The notes: a model not told the origin generated them from the sequence alone. A DNA stretch of 12,332 nucleotides from Propionibacterium sp. (GCA_022837595.1 JALHFX010000064.1:1-12332); one strand, 5' to 3'; positions 1 to 7,774 are shown, counted from the first letter of the stretch. Translations and numbers: made by a program.

Positions 1-1290
1 CGACTTGCTCCTGGCTGGCAGGCCGAAGATGCCGAGCAACTGTGGGATCTCCTTCGCCAGATCGGCCCGCTGACCGAGGACGAGATCGTCGAACGTTGCG
101 CTCCTGGCGACGGCGCGCTGATCTGGCTGGCCGAACTGGCCGCGCAGGGGCGCATACAGCGCGTCAGTTTCGGTCCACGATCCCAAATAGCTCAGCTGAC
201 AGGCCTCGCCGATTCGCCGGTCCCGCTCGCATCCCGAAGCTCCGCCAAGCCGCGAGAGTACCCCACCAAATCTGCGGACGTCGACTCCAAGCATCCAGCG
301 ATGTGGATAGTCAGCGATGACCTGGATTGGCTCTATCGCGGTCACAGCCCGCAGACACCAACGGTTGCACAGCTCACACCTACCGCGGTCGAACGCCTCT
401 GTACCCGCTGGGCGAGACACCATGTGGTGGTCTGGCCGAACCAGCTCAGCCAGCGTTTTGGCATCGATGAACCGACGGCACTCGCCGCCTTCGATCGGCT
501 TTGCGCGGCGGGAGAGCTGGCCCGCTACGGTCGCGCCAATAGCGGCGAAGCTTCGGGCTTCATCCATCGCCGTGTCCTCGAATCGTTGAAAGTCCGCGCG
601 CTGGCACGTCTTCGCCGCAGTGTGCAACCGGTCAGCCAAGCGGCGCTCGCGAGGTTCTTGACCAGCTGGCACGAACTTGATGCCCCGCAGTCGGGCATCG
701 GTGCACTCAGCGCAGCTATCGATCAGCTCGCTGGAGTGCCGTTTCCGGCGTCCATGCTCGAATCGGTGGTGCTGCCGGCCCGGGTCGCCGACTATCGTCC
801 TGAGTTCTTGGACGAGTTGCTCGCCGATGGCAGTGCTCGATGGAGTGGCCACGGTCAGATCTCAGAGCGCGACGGATGGGTGCAGCTTTGGCCAAGCGAC
901 GTCGGACTCCCCGGCCTTGCTGAACCGCTTGATCCTTCGGCAACCCGGCTATTTGAGCGATTGATCGACGGCGGCGCCTGGCGGGCGGCTGATCTGGCGG
1001 ACGATTCCCTCACCGCGATCGAAGCGGAACGCTTACTTTGGGAGCTCGCCTGGGCCGGGCGGATCAGCACAGATTCGTTCGCCGCAGTGCGCCAGTGGTG
1101 CGGCCAGGCGGTGCGCCACCGGGTGCGCGGCCCGAATCCACGGCGGCGTGCTTTGCCGAACCATCGTCCTGCCGACCCTGCCGGCTACCGGAATCCGCTG
1201 GTCAACGTTGCCGCGCTCCCAGCTGCACCAAGTCGACCAGCTCGTGCAAGATGTCGGGCTGCTGCTCGGGCGTCACGGAGTTCTCAGTAA
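1..1290 (+). pseudogene. lhr: Lhr-type ATP-dependent helicase, C-terminal region, upstream part of a frame-broken gene (5' end outside window)
   Basis: The frame is open from base 1 with no start needed, so the gene begins before the window; the helicase core with its Walker motifs is not in view. What is visible matches the C-terminal domain of Lhr, a large superfamily 2 DNA repair helicase of about 1500 residues. In known Lhr proteins this region is a series of winged-helix folds plus a beta-barrel. Recognisable stretches are LARLRRSVQPVSQAALARFL (599-658), a GVPFPASMLESVVLPARV block (about 736-789) and LLWELAWAGRISTD near 1033-1074. After about 1190 this frame stops resembling Lhr and becomes Arg/Ala/Pro-rich until a TAA at 1288-1290. 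The homology continues in the next frame (see the following entry). Either a true frameshift or a one-base sequencing or assembly error explains this. Family assignment is confident; whether the gene is functional is not known. Confidence 0.8.
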
Positions 1291-1861
1291 ACCAGCGACC
1301 GCCGGCGAGACGATCGTGCCCAGCTTTGCCCAGGCCTACCCGGTGCTCGCTGCGTTGGAAGAACGTGGAGCTATCCGCCGCGGCTACTTCGTCGAGGGGT
1401 TGGGCGGGGCGCAGTTCGCGCTGCCCGGAGCAGTCGAACGGTTACGAGAAGGACGAGAGCAGCCAGCAGGTTCGCCGCCCGATCCAGCGGGTCCCTTAGT
1501 TCTGCTGGCCTCCTGTGATCCGGCGAATCCCTATGGCGCGGCATTGGCGTGGCCGCCGCTTGAAGGTCACCGCCCCAATCGCAGCGCTGGTTCGATGGTC
1601 TTGTTGGCGAGCGGCGAACTGATCGCGTACTTGGAACGCGGCGCGCATACCCTGATGGTCGCCCGGCAGTCGGGTGATCCGATAGTGCGCGAGGCTTTCG
1701 GCTGCCTCGCCAGCAAGGTGGACGCCGGACGCATACCCGAAATCACGATCGAGCGCATTAATGGTCGTCCGGCATTGGAGATGCGCCCCTACGGTGTCGA
1801 TCTCACCGACGCCGGCTTCGCCATGATTCCGCAGGGCTTCCGTAAAAGACGACGCGCCTGA
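1148..1861 (+). pseudogene. lhr: Lhr-type helicase, extreme C-terminus, downstream part in the shifted frame
   Basis: This is the second half of the broken lhr gene, in frame +2 relative to the preceding frame +1. Lhr-like sequence is clear from about 1196 (GIRWSTLP, matching the usual GRWSLLP). It continues through YPVLAALEERGAIRRGYFVE with GLGGAQFALPGAVERLR directly after (about 1337-1447), then CDPANPYGAALAWP (about 1514-1555). It ends with the usual last block, DAGFAMIPQGFRKRR, and TGA at 1859-1861. A GTG at 1148 would open this frame, but nothing suggests independent initiation, since no Shine-Dalgarno sequence is evident and homology covers the junction. Returning to one frame requires removing one base (or adding two) between about 1130 and 1195. 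The gene converges on clgR, with a hairpin between them. Confidence 0.8.
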
Positions 1862-1916
1862 GATCACCGCACTGATCCGAGCGGGATCACCGCAGACCGC
1901 GTGCATAGACATGAGA

Positions 1917-1949
1917 ACGGTGCCGCATCCCCGAAGGGCGCGACACCGT
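1917..1949. terminator. Candidate bidirectional terminator hairpin between convergent lhr and clgR
   Basis: Arms ACGGTGCCGC (1917-1926) and GCGACACCGT (1940-1949) pair over 10 positions with one mismatch. Inside the loop CCC-GAA-GGG (1930-1938) can form a small inner stem. The hairpin lies between the 3' ends of two convergent genes, 56 bases past the lhr stop and 18 bases past the clgR stop. There is no U-tract on either strand, which is common for actinobacterial terminators but weakens the call. Confidence 0.4.
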
Positions 1950-1966
1950 CATGGGCTCGGCAGGAT

Positions 1967-2230
1967 TCAGGCGGCCAAGGCCGATTCACGTAGATCGGCC
2001 GCACTGAAGCGTTCGGCGACCGCCGCGAAAATACGCGAAAGCGGCACTCCCAGAGCCTGGCTGATTGACTGCAGGAGTTCGCTTGAGGCCTCTTTTTGAC
2101 CACGTTCGACTTCCGACAGGTATCCCAGGCTGACCCTGGCGGCCAAAGAGACCTCACGTAAGGTTCGCCCTTGACTGATGCGCTCCGACCGCAGCACCTC
2201 ACCGAGCAGTTCACGAGCCAACACAGCCAT
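1967..2230 (-). CDS. clgR: ClgR-like XRE-family transcriptional regulator
   Basis: An 87-residue DNA-binding protein. An XRE helix-turn-helix fills residues about 10-66, with the recognition part RVSLGYLSEVERGQKEAS at 32-49, the same core as actinobacterial ClgR (Rv2745c in M. tuberculosis). In Streptomyces, Corynebacterium and Mycobacterium, ClgR activates clpP and clpC protease genes and other stress genes. The ATG at 2230 is chosen because AGAGGTG lies a few bases upstream; an in-frame ATG at 2272 lacks such a site and lies near the predicted transcription start. The protein is shorter at its C-terminus than Rv2745c (112 residues) and ends RESALAA. That ALAA ending resembles the SsrA tag, and in Streptomyces C-terminal alanines of ClgR/PopR are needed for ClpP-dependent turnover. 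It is last in the pgsA-cinA-clgR cluster, a neighbourhood seen in mycobacteria (pgsA3-clgR). The regulatory target set here is inferred from the family. Confidence 0.85.
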   Translation of the reverse strand: MAVLARELLGEVLRSERISQGRTLREVSLAARVSLGYLSEVERGQKEASSELLQSISQALGVPLSRIFAAVAERFSAADLRESALAA

Positions 2231-2251
2231 TAGGCACCTCTTTCCAACAGA

Positions 2252-2266
2252 CGCTCTTAACGAGCG
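2252..2266. promoter_or_regulatory. Inverted repeat in clgR leader, candidate operator
   Basis: Perfect inverted repeat CGCTC-TTAAC-GAGCG on the + strand. It lies between the predicted clgR transcription start (about 2271) and the clgR Shine-Dalgarno. The half-sites resemble the CGC...GCG core of ClgR boxes, but the spacing (nine bases between CGC and GCG) differs from the five-base spacing I recall for ClgR sites. It could be bound by ClgR itself, by another regulator, or form a weak leader hairpin. Confidence 0.35.
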
Positions 2267-2278
2267 CGACACGGATAT

Positions 2279-2305
2279 AACGCGTCATCACCACGTCTTT
2301 ATTCC
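2279..2305 (-). promoter_or_regulatory. Candidate ECF-sigma-type promoter for clgR
   Basis: On the - strand, GGAAT (2305-2301) is followed after 18 bases by CGTT (2282-2279). This fits the GGAAT...GTT promoters used by ECF sigma factors of the SigE/SigH/SigR group. Related clgR genes are under SigE (M. tuberculosis) or SigH (C. glutamicum). The -35 element overlaps the stop codon of cinA. A TTATAT sequence overlapping the CGTT could also serve as a SigA -10, though I see no good SigA -35. Predicted start is about 2271, giving a leader of about 40 bases. Confidence 0.45.
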
Positions 2306-2856
2306 ACCGGGATTACTGAGTCGTCATTCGGAGCCGTTTCGCTAAGGCACTCATTCAACCAGCTCAATGCTGAGGCAATGGTCTGAGCACGCACCTGACC
2401 CCGATCACCACCCAACGTCAACAAGCGGGCCCTGACGCGATCGTCCCACCGAGTCGGCAGCGCCAACCCCAACCAGACAGTGCCCGGGGTTTCACCGTCT
2501 TCACCATCCGGACCCGCGACTCCGGTGCACGACAGGCCGATATCGCTCCGGCAATTCCTTGCCGCCCCGATCGCCATCTGCTTCGCGGTTCGTTCATTGA
2601 TCACCCCGTGCTTGGCGATGAATTCGGCATCGACCCCGGCCAAAGTGGCTTTCAGGTCGGACGCGTAAGTGATCAAACCGCCACGGAAGACCGCTGAGGC
2701 ACCTGGAACAGACGTGATGGCGGCGCCGATGCCACCACCGGTCAGCGATTCGCAGGTGGCCAATGACCAACCGCCGGCACCGAGGAGTCGGATCGTGGCG
2801 GCCGCGATCGACCAGAGCGCTTCATCCGAATCGGTCACACACTGTCCGTCGTTCAC
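2299..2856 (-). CDS. cinA: CinA-family nicotinamide-nucleotide amidohydrolase
   Basis: A 185-residue protein consisting of the CinA C-terminal (PncC) domain only. PncC hydrolyses nicotinamide mononucleotide to nicotinic acid mononucleotide and ammonia in pyridine nucleotide salvage. Family signatures are ATCESLTGGGIGAA, the VPGASAVFRGGLITYASDLK stretch carrying conserved Tyr and Lys, TGVAGPDGEDG, and GTVWLGLA. The N-terminal MoCF-like domain of full CinA is absent, as is usual for short stand-alone forms. The start is taken as GTG at 2856 because AGGTGA lies about eight bases upstream. Earlier in-frame starts exist (GTG at 2943; another at 3027 inside pgsA), but they add residues unlike the family; GTG at 2838 is also possible. 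A gap of 97 bases separates it from pgsA. That gap holds a small 5-bp inverted repeat (GAGCC 2925-2929, GGCTC 2937-2941) and no clear promoter. Confidence 0.85.
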   Translation of the reverse strand: MNDGQCVTDSDEALWSIAAATIRLLGAGGWSLATCESLTGGGIGAAITSVPGASAVFRGGLITYASDLKATLAGVDAEFIAKHGVINERTAKQMAIGAARNCRSDIGLSCTGVAGPDGEDGETPGTVWLGLALPTRWDDRVRARLLTLGGDRGQVRAQTIASALSWLNECLSETAPNDDSVIPVE

Positions 2857-2953
2857 GCCGCCATCACCTGATCTTGGGTCTCGCCGACGCGCCCGAAAAT
2901 CACGCCCGCTGTTCTTCGTTGCCAGAGCCGTTAGCAGGCTCACGGTTACTGGT

Positions 2954-3586
2954 TCAGCTCGCCGGCTTGGTGGTATCGACCGGACCACCTGCCGCCAATG
3001 ATGCCTTTCGCAATTTGTACGCCTCAAAAAGGTAGTCGATACCGGTGACCACGGTCAGCAAGAAGGCGATCCACATGAGCGCCCATTTAACTACATCCCA
3101 TACCGTGCCGAGGTCGGGAAGCCAGAGCAGGAATGCGATTAATGCGAAAGACTGCATCACCGTCTTGAGCTTGCCGCCGCGGTTGGCAGCCATCACACCG
3201 TACTTGAGCACCGCGAAGCGTAGCGCGGTGATCCCCCATTCCCGCAACAAAATGATAATGGTCATCCACCAAGGCAATTCGCCGACGATTGATAAAACGA
3301 CGAACGCCATACCGGTCAGCGCCTTATCGGCGATGGAATCCCAGATCTTTCCGAAGTTGGTGACCAGATTGTATTTGCGGGCGATCCGCCCATCCAAGCT
3401 GTCAGTGAGGATCGCAACCGCGAAGATCCCGGTTGCCCAAAACCGCCACTCTTGGTCGAAGGGATGCATCAGGAAAACAACCACGAAGACCGGGACGAGC
3501 ACCATCCGCAGGATGGTCAACGCATTCGGCACGTTCCAGGTAAACCCCAGTATCTTCTCGGGTTTCCCGTCGTCAGCCTGGCTCAC
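2954..3586 (-). CDS. pgsA: CDP-diacylglycerol--glycerol-3-phosphate 3-phosphatidyltransferase
   Basis: A membrane enzyme of 210 residues that joins CDP-diacylglycerol and glycerol-3-phosphate to give phosphatidylglycerophosphate, the committed step to phosphatidylglycerol and cardiolipin. The full CDP-alcohol phosphotransferase motif is intact: D62, D65, G66, A69, R70, G79, D83, D87 in the pattern DxxDGxxAR-x8-GxxxDxxxD. Hydrophobic segments lie at about 23-40, 50-62, 93-114 and in the last third (about 144-190), fitting several membrane helices. The GTG start at 3586 is supported by a strong AGGAGG at 3592-3597. The gap from rimO is 46 bases, so co-transcription with rimO is likely. Position beside clgR matches pgsA3 of mycobacteria. 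It could in principle be a related CDP-alcohol transferase such as phosphatidylinositol phosphate synthase, but the N-terminus (NVPNALTILRM) is typical of PgsA. Confidence 0.93.
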   Translation of the reverse strand: MSQADDGKPEKILGFTWNVPNALTILRMVLVPVFVVVFLMHPFDQEWRFWATGIFAVAILTDSLDGRIARKYNLVTNFGKIWDSIADKALTGMAFVVLSIVGELPWWMTIIILLREWGITALRFAVLKYGVMAANRGGKLKTVMQSFALIAFLLWLPDLGTVWDVVKWALMWIAFLLTVVTGIDYLFEAYKLRKASLAAGGPVDTTKPAS

Positions 3587-3632
3587 GACCCCCTCCTCAC
3601 CCGACCCCGCCTTCGGAGCCGCTACCGGAACT

Positions 3633-5138
3633 CTACTTGCCGCCCCGTAGATCTGCCTTACTAAGTCCGGCCATCGGAGTGCCGGGGACCTCAGCGATCA
3701 GATCAATCCCTTCGGTGTCGATGACCAGCGCCTCGACGAGGGCTCCAACTTCGGCCTGTTCCAGGCCGACCAGCGAAGTCGTGCCGTCTACCTCAGGACC
3801 TTGATGGGCGGCACGTCCGATGACTTCGCCCTCGTCATTCGCCTCGACCAGCACCTGCACGTGTTCGCCGACCCGCTCCGCCGCACGCTGGTTGCAGATC
3901 TCATCGATCAGTGCGCCGACCATCTCGCGACGCTCGTTGATCTCCTCCACCGCCAATTGGCCGGGCAGATTCGCACCCTCGGTGCCTTCTTCCGCCGAAT
4001 AGGAGAAAACCCCGGCAATATCCAGGCGCGCCTCGGTGACAAAATCGACGAGCGTTTGAAGATCGTCCTCGGTCTCGCCGGGGAAACCCACGATGAAGTT
4101 GCTGCGGATGCCTGCCTGTGGAGCAAGCGCACGCACCTGTGAGATCAGATCCAAGAACTGTTCGGCATCGCCGAATCGACGCATCCGGCGCAGCAGCGGA
4201 CCGGAGGCATGCTGGAACGATAGATCGAAATAAGGTACGACCTGCGGTAATGAGGCGATCGCCTGCAGCATTGGAGGGGTGATCTCGGCAGGCTGCAGAT
4301 AGCTCACCCGAATCCACTCCAAGCCGTTCACCTGTGTCAACTGCTCCAACAGTTCCGGAAGAGCTCGCGGTGTTCCCAGATCCTTGCCATAGGACGACGA
4401 ATTCTCGCTCACCAGCATGATCTCTTTAACGCCCTCGCCGACCAGCCAGTGTGCCTCAGCGATGATCTCGTCGATCGGACGAGACAGGAACGATCCGCGG
4501 AACGATGGAATCGCGCAGAATGCGCAGCGCCGATCGCACCCCGAGGCGATCTTCAACGGCGCGAACGGCCCACCGTTCAATCTGCGTCGCAGAACCGGTG
4601 GCCCGAGCAACGGACGAAGATCGGCGCGGTCGTCCGCGACTGCGGTACCGAAGTCCAGCGCCGCGTGACCGGGCACAACCAGCGGCATCGTCTCATCATG
4701 GGCGGCAGCTTGCCGGGCCGCCGGCATCAGGGGCAGTAGCTTGCGGCGGTCCCTCGGCTCATGCGAGGCAACCTGTCCCCCGGCCAGGATCGTCCGCAGT
4801 TTCGCAGCGATCTGCGGATAGGAATCAAAGCCCAGGACAGCGTCCGCCTCAGGCAAGGCCTGCGCCAATTCGTTGCCATAGCGTTCGGCCATGCAGCCGA
4901 CGGCGACCACCGCACGAGCCTGCCCAGAGCTCTTGAGGTCGGCGGCGTCGAGCAGAGTGTCGATCGAGTCCTTCTTGGCCTGTTCAATGAATCCGCAGGT
5001 GTTGACCATGATGACCTCGGCCTGATCCGGGTCATCGACCAAGTAAAAGCCCTCAGCGTCCAGTCGAGCGGCGAGTTCCTCAGAATCAACATCATTTCGT
5101 GAGCATCCGAGGCTCACCAGGTGGACAGCAGTCGTCAT
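3633..5138 (-). CDS. rimO: Ribosomal protein S12 methylthiotransferase RimO
   Basis: A 501-residue radical SAM enzyme that adds a methylthio group to the conserved aspartate of ribosomal protein S12. The N-terminal UPF0004 domain carries the three cysteines for the auxiliary cluster: C12 (LGCSRN), C48 (NTCGFI) and C82 (GCMAER). The radical SAM cluster is C201, C205, C208 in CDRRCAFC, followed by AIPSFRGSFLSRP. The C-terminal TRAM domain (about 425-490) includes GRAAHQGPEVDGT. CDRRC with SENSSSYG and FIVGFPGETE points to RimO and not to MiaB. The interval between C82 and the SAM cluster (about 118 residues) is about 50 longer than in E. coli RimO, an insertion common in actinobacteria as far as I recall. 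The ATG overlaps the ftsK stop as ATGA (5138-5135), so translation is probably coupled. Confidence 0.96.
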   Translation of the reverse strand: MTTAVHLVSLGCSRNDVDSEELAARLDAEGFYLVDDPDQAEVIMVNTCGFIEQAKKDSIDTLLDAADLKSSGQARAVVAVGCMAERYGNELAQALPEADAVLGFDSYPQIAAKLRTILAGGQVASHEPRDRRKLLPLMPAARQAAAHDETMPLVVPGHAALDFGTAVADDRADLRPLLGPPVLRRRLNGGPFAPLKIASGCDRRCAFCAIPSFRGSFLSRPIDEIIAEAHWLVGEGVKEIMLVSENSSSYGKDLGTPRALPELLEQLTQVNGLEWIRVSYLQPAEITPPMLQAIASLPQVVPYFDLSFQHASGPLLRRMRRFGDAEQFLDLISQVRALAPQAGIRSNFIVGFPGETEDDLQTLVDFVTEARLDIAGVFSYSAEEGTEGANLPGQLAVEEINERREMVGALIDEICNQRAAERVGEHVQVLVEANDEGEVIGRAAHQGPEVDGTTSLVGLEQAEVGALVEALVIDTEGIDLIAEVPGTPMAGLSKADLRGGK

Positions 5139-7693
5139 GATCCGTTCGCTAGATTAGCGAGTACCTCATCCAAGTCGTCGGGTTTGACGAGAACCTCTCG
5201 CGGCTTGCTGCCTTCGGACGGCCCGACGACACCACGGTTCTCCAAGATGTCCATGATACGTCCGGCCTTCGCAAAGCCCACCCGCAGTTTTCGCTGCAGC
5301 ATCGATGTCGAGCCCAGTTGCAACTCGATGATCTGTCGGGCAGCATCCAGCACCAGCTCCAGATCATCGCCGATATCCTCGGCCACTTTCGGTGCCGACT
5401 CCGCAGCAGCCGCCACGTCTTCGCGATACTGCGGGGTGAGCTGAGTTTTGACGTACGCGGCCACCTCACGGATCTCGCCCTCGGTGACCCACGAGCCCTG
5501 AACACGCATCGGCTTGGACGCACCCATCGGCAAGAAGAGTCCGTCGCCTTGGCCGACAAGCTTTTCGGCGCCGGGCTGATCGAGGATGACCCGCGAGTCG
5601 GTCATCGAACTGGTGGCGAAGGCCAACCTGCTCGGCACGTTGGCTTTGATCAGGCCGGTCACCACGTCGATGGACGGGCGCTGGGTCGCCAACACCAGAT
5701 GAATACCTGCCGCGCGGGCCAACTGGGTGATGCGCACGATCGAGTCCTCGACATCACGAGGCGCCACCATCATCAGATCCGCGAGTTCATCGACCACGAC
5801 CAGAAGATAGGGGTAGGGGGCCAGCACCCGTTCGCTACCCGGTGGCAGTTGCACCTGGCCGCCCCGGACGGCCTTGTTGAAGTCGTCGATGTGCCGGAAA
5901 CCGAACGCAGCAAGGTCGTCGTAGCGTTGGTCCATTTCGCGCACCACCCACTGCAGCGCATCGGCAGCCTTCTTCGGGTGGGTGATGATCGGCGTGACCA
6001 GATGCGGGATGCCCTCGTACTGGTTGAGCTCGACCCGCTTCGGATCGACGAGCATCAACCGCACCTCATCGGGTGTGGCGCGCAGCATGATCGAGGTGAT
6101 CAACGAGTTCACGAAACTCGATTTACCCGAGCCGGTGGCGCCGGCGACCAGCAGGTGCGGCATCTTTGCGATGTTCGCGACGACGTAGCCGCCCTCGACG
6201 TCCTTACCCAACCCGACCGTCAGCGGGTGGTGATCGTTGCGTGCCTTCTGGCTGCGCAAGACGTCACCGAGCGAAACAACTTCTTTGTCCCGGTTGGGGA
6301 TCTCGATACCGATCGCCGAGCGCCCCGGGATGGGGCTGAGGATACGGACGTCGGGAGAACCCACGGCATACGCGATATTCTTCGACAGTCCGGTGACTTT
6401 CTCGACTTTCACACCGTTGCCAACTTCGACCTGGTAACGGGTGACCGTGGGGCCGCGGGTATAGCCGGTTACCCGCGCGTCGATCTCGAACTCGATGAAG
6501 ACTTCACTCAAGCGCCCGACGATCGCATCAGATGCATCGGTGCGAGCCTTGGGAATAGTGCCGGCCTTCAGTAAGCCGGGATCAGGCAGCGTGTAAACAA
6601 TGTCACCCGAGAGCGCAAGTTGTTCGGAACGCTGCGGCGCCGAGGTATGGGGCGGTGCCTCCAATTCAACAGGGGGCTCAGCGTCGGCGGCTAATCCGGC
6701 CGTCAGTCTACTCTTGGCACGCCCGGCCTTCGCCTTGCCGCCGGCTGGTTGCTCGGCGGGCGGCTCGGGTGCCAGGAATTCGCCGGTCTCCTGTGCAGCC
6801 AGTACTTCTTCAGCGCTGCCGGGTTCGATCGCAGCAGGCTGATCGACATTGGTCGAGGGTTCCCGCTGCCCCACCAAAGGCGTGTCATAGGCCTCATCAA
6901 CGCCATAATGCAGTCTCTCGGCAACCTTCTCGCGACCGGCGGTGAACTTACCGACGCACCAGCCGATCACCCGTTGCACGGCCTCGGCCCACTCGTAGAG
7001 GGGACGCCCAACCACGACTATCAACCCGAACAAGCCGATCAGTGACAGTACGAAGGCAGCCAGCCATAGCGGCATCAACTGGGTCATCATCGATGAGGCG
7101 ATGTAGCCGACGATGCCCCCGAATCGGCGCAGCACGTCCATATCGGAGGGTGCCGGCAGTGGCGAGTGCGCCAGATTGATGACGCCCTGCACACCGATCC
7201 CGAGGATCGTCCACCCGACGACCTGGCGACCAGCCGGACCGTTGGCCTCCGGATTACGCAGCGTACGCCAGCTCATCAGCACCAACAGCACCGGCAATGC
7301 ATAACCGGTCAAACCGATGACGGTCGATACGCCCGTGCGGATCCATTCCCCCAAGAGCCCGGGGATGGTGAACCAGAAGGATGCCGCGACGATCACCGAC
7401 AGGCAGAAGAGACCGAGCCCTACACCGTCGCGGCGCAGGGCCGAATCGGATCGATGACTACTGCCGACGCTACGAGCCAGCTTACCCAAACCACTCGCGG
7501 TGCCATTCCAGATGCCCGATAGCAAGCGCCCGATGGAGTTAGGAGGGCTCGCCGGAGTACGCGTCCGGCTCGAGGTTCTGGACGCTGGTTTCTTTGAGCT
7601 TCCGGAGGCGCGCGAGCTCGGCTTCGTCGTCTTGCCGCTCGAGCGCGACGACGAACCGCGAGACCGCGCCGGGGAAGACGCGCTGGTCGCCAT
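5135..7693 (-). CDS. ftsK: DNA translocase FtsK
   Basis: An 852-residue septal DNA pump that clears chromosome termini from the division site and activates XerCD at dif. Residues 1-50 are rich in Ser, Arg, Lys and Pro and have low complexity. Four or five membrane segments follow (about 91-112, 121-142, 156-175, 195-229). An acidic, Pro/Ala-rich linker (about 260-370) is much shorter than in E. coli FtsK. The motor has Walker A GATGSGKSS around K524 and Walker B LLVVVDELADLMM with D635/E636, followed by LVLATQRPSIDVVTGLIKAN. A C-terminal gamma winged-helix domain (about 778-840) that reads polarity sequences is present (LGSTSMLQRKLRVGFAKAGR). All motifs are intact. The stop overlaps the rimO start. 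The ATG has only a weak upstream AGGG, and a possible -10 element lies very close (see the separate entry). Confidence 0.97.
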   Translation of the reverse strand: MATSASSPARSRGSSSRSSGKTTKPSSRASGSSKKPASRTSSRTRTPASPPNSIGRLLSGIWNGTASGLGKLARSVGSSHRSDSALRRDGVGLGLFCLSVIVAASFWFTIPGLLGEWIRTGVSTVIGLTGYALPVLLVLMSWRTLRNPEANGPAGRQVVGWTILGIGVQGVINLAHSPLPAPSDMDVLRRFGGIVGYIASSMMTQLMPLWLAAFVLSLIGLFGLIVVVGRPLYEWAEAVQRVIGWCVGKFTAGREKVAERLHYGVDEAYDTPLVGQREPSTNVDQPAAIEPGSAEEVLAAQETGEFLAPEPPAEQPAGGKAKAGRAKSRLTAGLAADAEPPVELEAPPHTSAPQRSEQLALSGDIVYTLPDPGLLKAGTIPKARTDASDAIVGRLSEVFIEFEIDARVTGYTRGPTVTRYQVEVGNGVKVEKVTGLSKNIAYAVGSPDVRILSPIPGRSAIGIEIPNRDKEVVSLGDVLRSQKARNDHHPLTVGLGKDVEGGYVVANIAKMPHLLVAGATGSGKSSFVNSLITSIMLRATPDEVRLMLVDPKRVELNQYEGIPHLVTPIITHPKKAADALQWVVREMDQRYDDLAAFGFRHIDDFNKAVRGGQVQLPPGSERVLAPYPYLLVVVDELADLMMVAPRDVEDSIVRITQLARAAGIHLVLATQRPSIDVVTGLIKANVPSRLAFATSSMTDSRVILDQPGAEKLVGQGDGLFLPMGASKPMRVQGSWVTEGEIREVAAYVKTQLTPQYREDVAAAAESAPKVAEDIGDDLELVLDAARQIIELQLGSTSMLQRKLRVGFAKAGRIMDILENRGVVGPSEGSKPREVLVKPDDLDEVLANLANGS

Positions 7694-7704
7694 GTGGGCA
7701 GATT

Positions 7705-7710
7705 ACCCTA
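7705..7710 (-). promoter_or_regulatory. Candidate -10 element upstream of ftsK
   Basis: TAGGGT on the - strand fits the actinobacterial -10 pattern TANNNT and ends 11 bases before the ftsK ATG. A start six to seven bases downstream (about 7698) would give a leader of only about five bases, close to leaderless. This would agree with the poor Shine-Dalgarno of ftsK. No good -35 is seen, and single hexamers of this kind occur by chance. Confidence 0.25.
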
Positions 7711-7714
7711 GCCC

Positions 7715-7750
7715 GCCCGAACCCCAAGGGATGCCCACGCCGGTTCGAGC
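7715..7750 (-). terminator. Candidate hairpin between thiL and ftsK
   Basis: On the - strand, GCTCGAACC (7750-7742) pairs with GGTTCGGGC (7723-7715) in a 9-bp stem with one G-U pair and an 18-base loop containing GGGCATCCC. It begins 24 bases after the thiL stop and ends just before the candidate ftsK -10. There is no U-tract. It may end or attenuate the thiL transcript, or be an operator-like palindrome for ftsK. Confidence 0.35.
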
Positions 7751-7774
7751 CCGAAGATGCGGTCAATGATCACT

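Noticed and set aside
1142..1160. Programmed +1 frameshift in lhr (a CTT TGC sequence recalls the prfB site)
   Set aside because: The CTT-TGC lies in the downstream frame, not in the upstream reading frame, has no stop codon or Shine-Dalgarno-like stimulator in the right place, and Lhr is not known to be recoded.
2231..2272. A 14-residue N-terminal extension of ClgR from ATG 2272
   Set aside because: ATG 2230 has AGAGGTG correctly spaced, and family members begin near MAVLARELLGEVLR. The earlier ATG also coincides with the predicted transcription start.
2857..3027. A longer N-terminus for CinA starting at 3027
   Set aside because: It would overlap pgsA by 74 bases and add about 57 residues unlike the CinA domain, while GTG 2856 has a good Shine-Dalgarno.
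3045..3650. A 201-codon open frame on the + strand, opposite pgsA
   Set aside because: It is fully antisense to pgsA, which has the complete CDP-alcohol transferase motif, and shows no family resemblance or ribosome binding site.
5318..6574. A 418-codon open frame on the + strand, opposite ftsK
   Set aside because: It lies wholly antisense to the motor domain of ftsK, whose motifs are intact. Its translation is rich in Arg, Asp and His with no recognisable domain, as expected from the complement of a high-GC gene.
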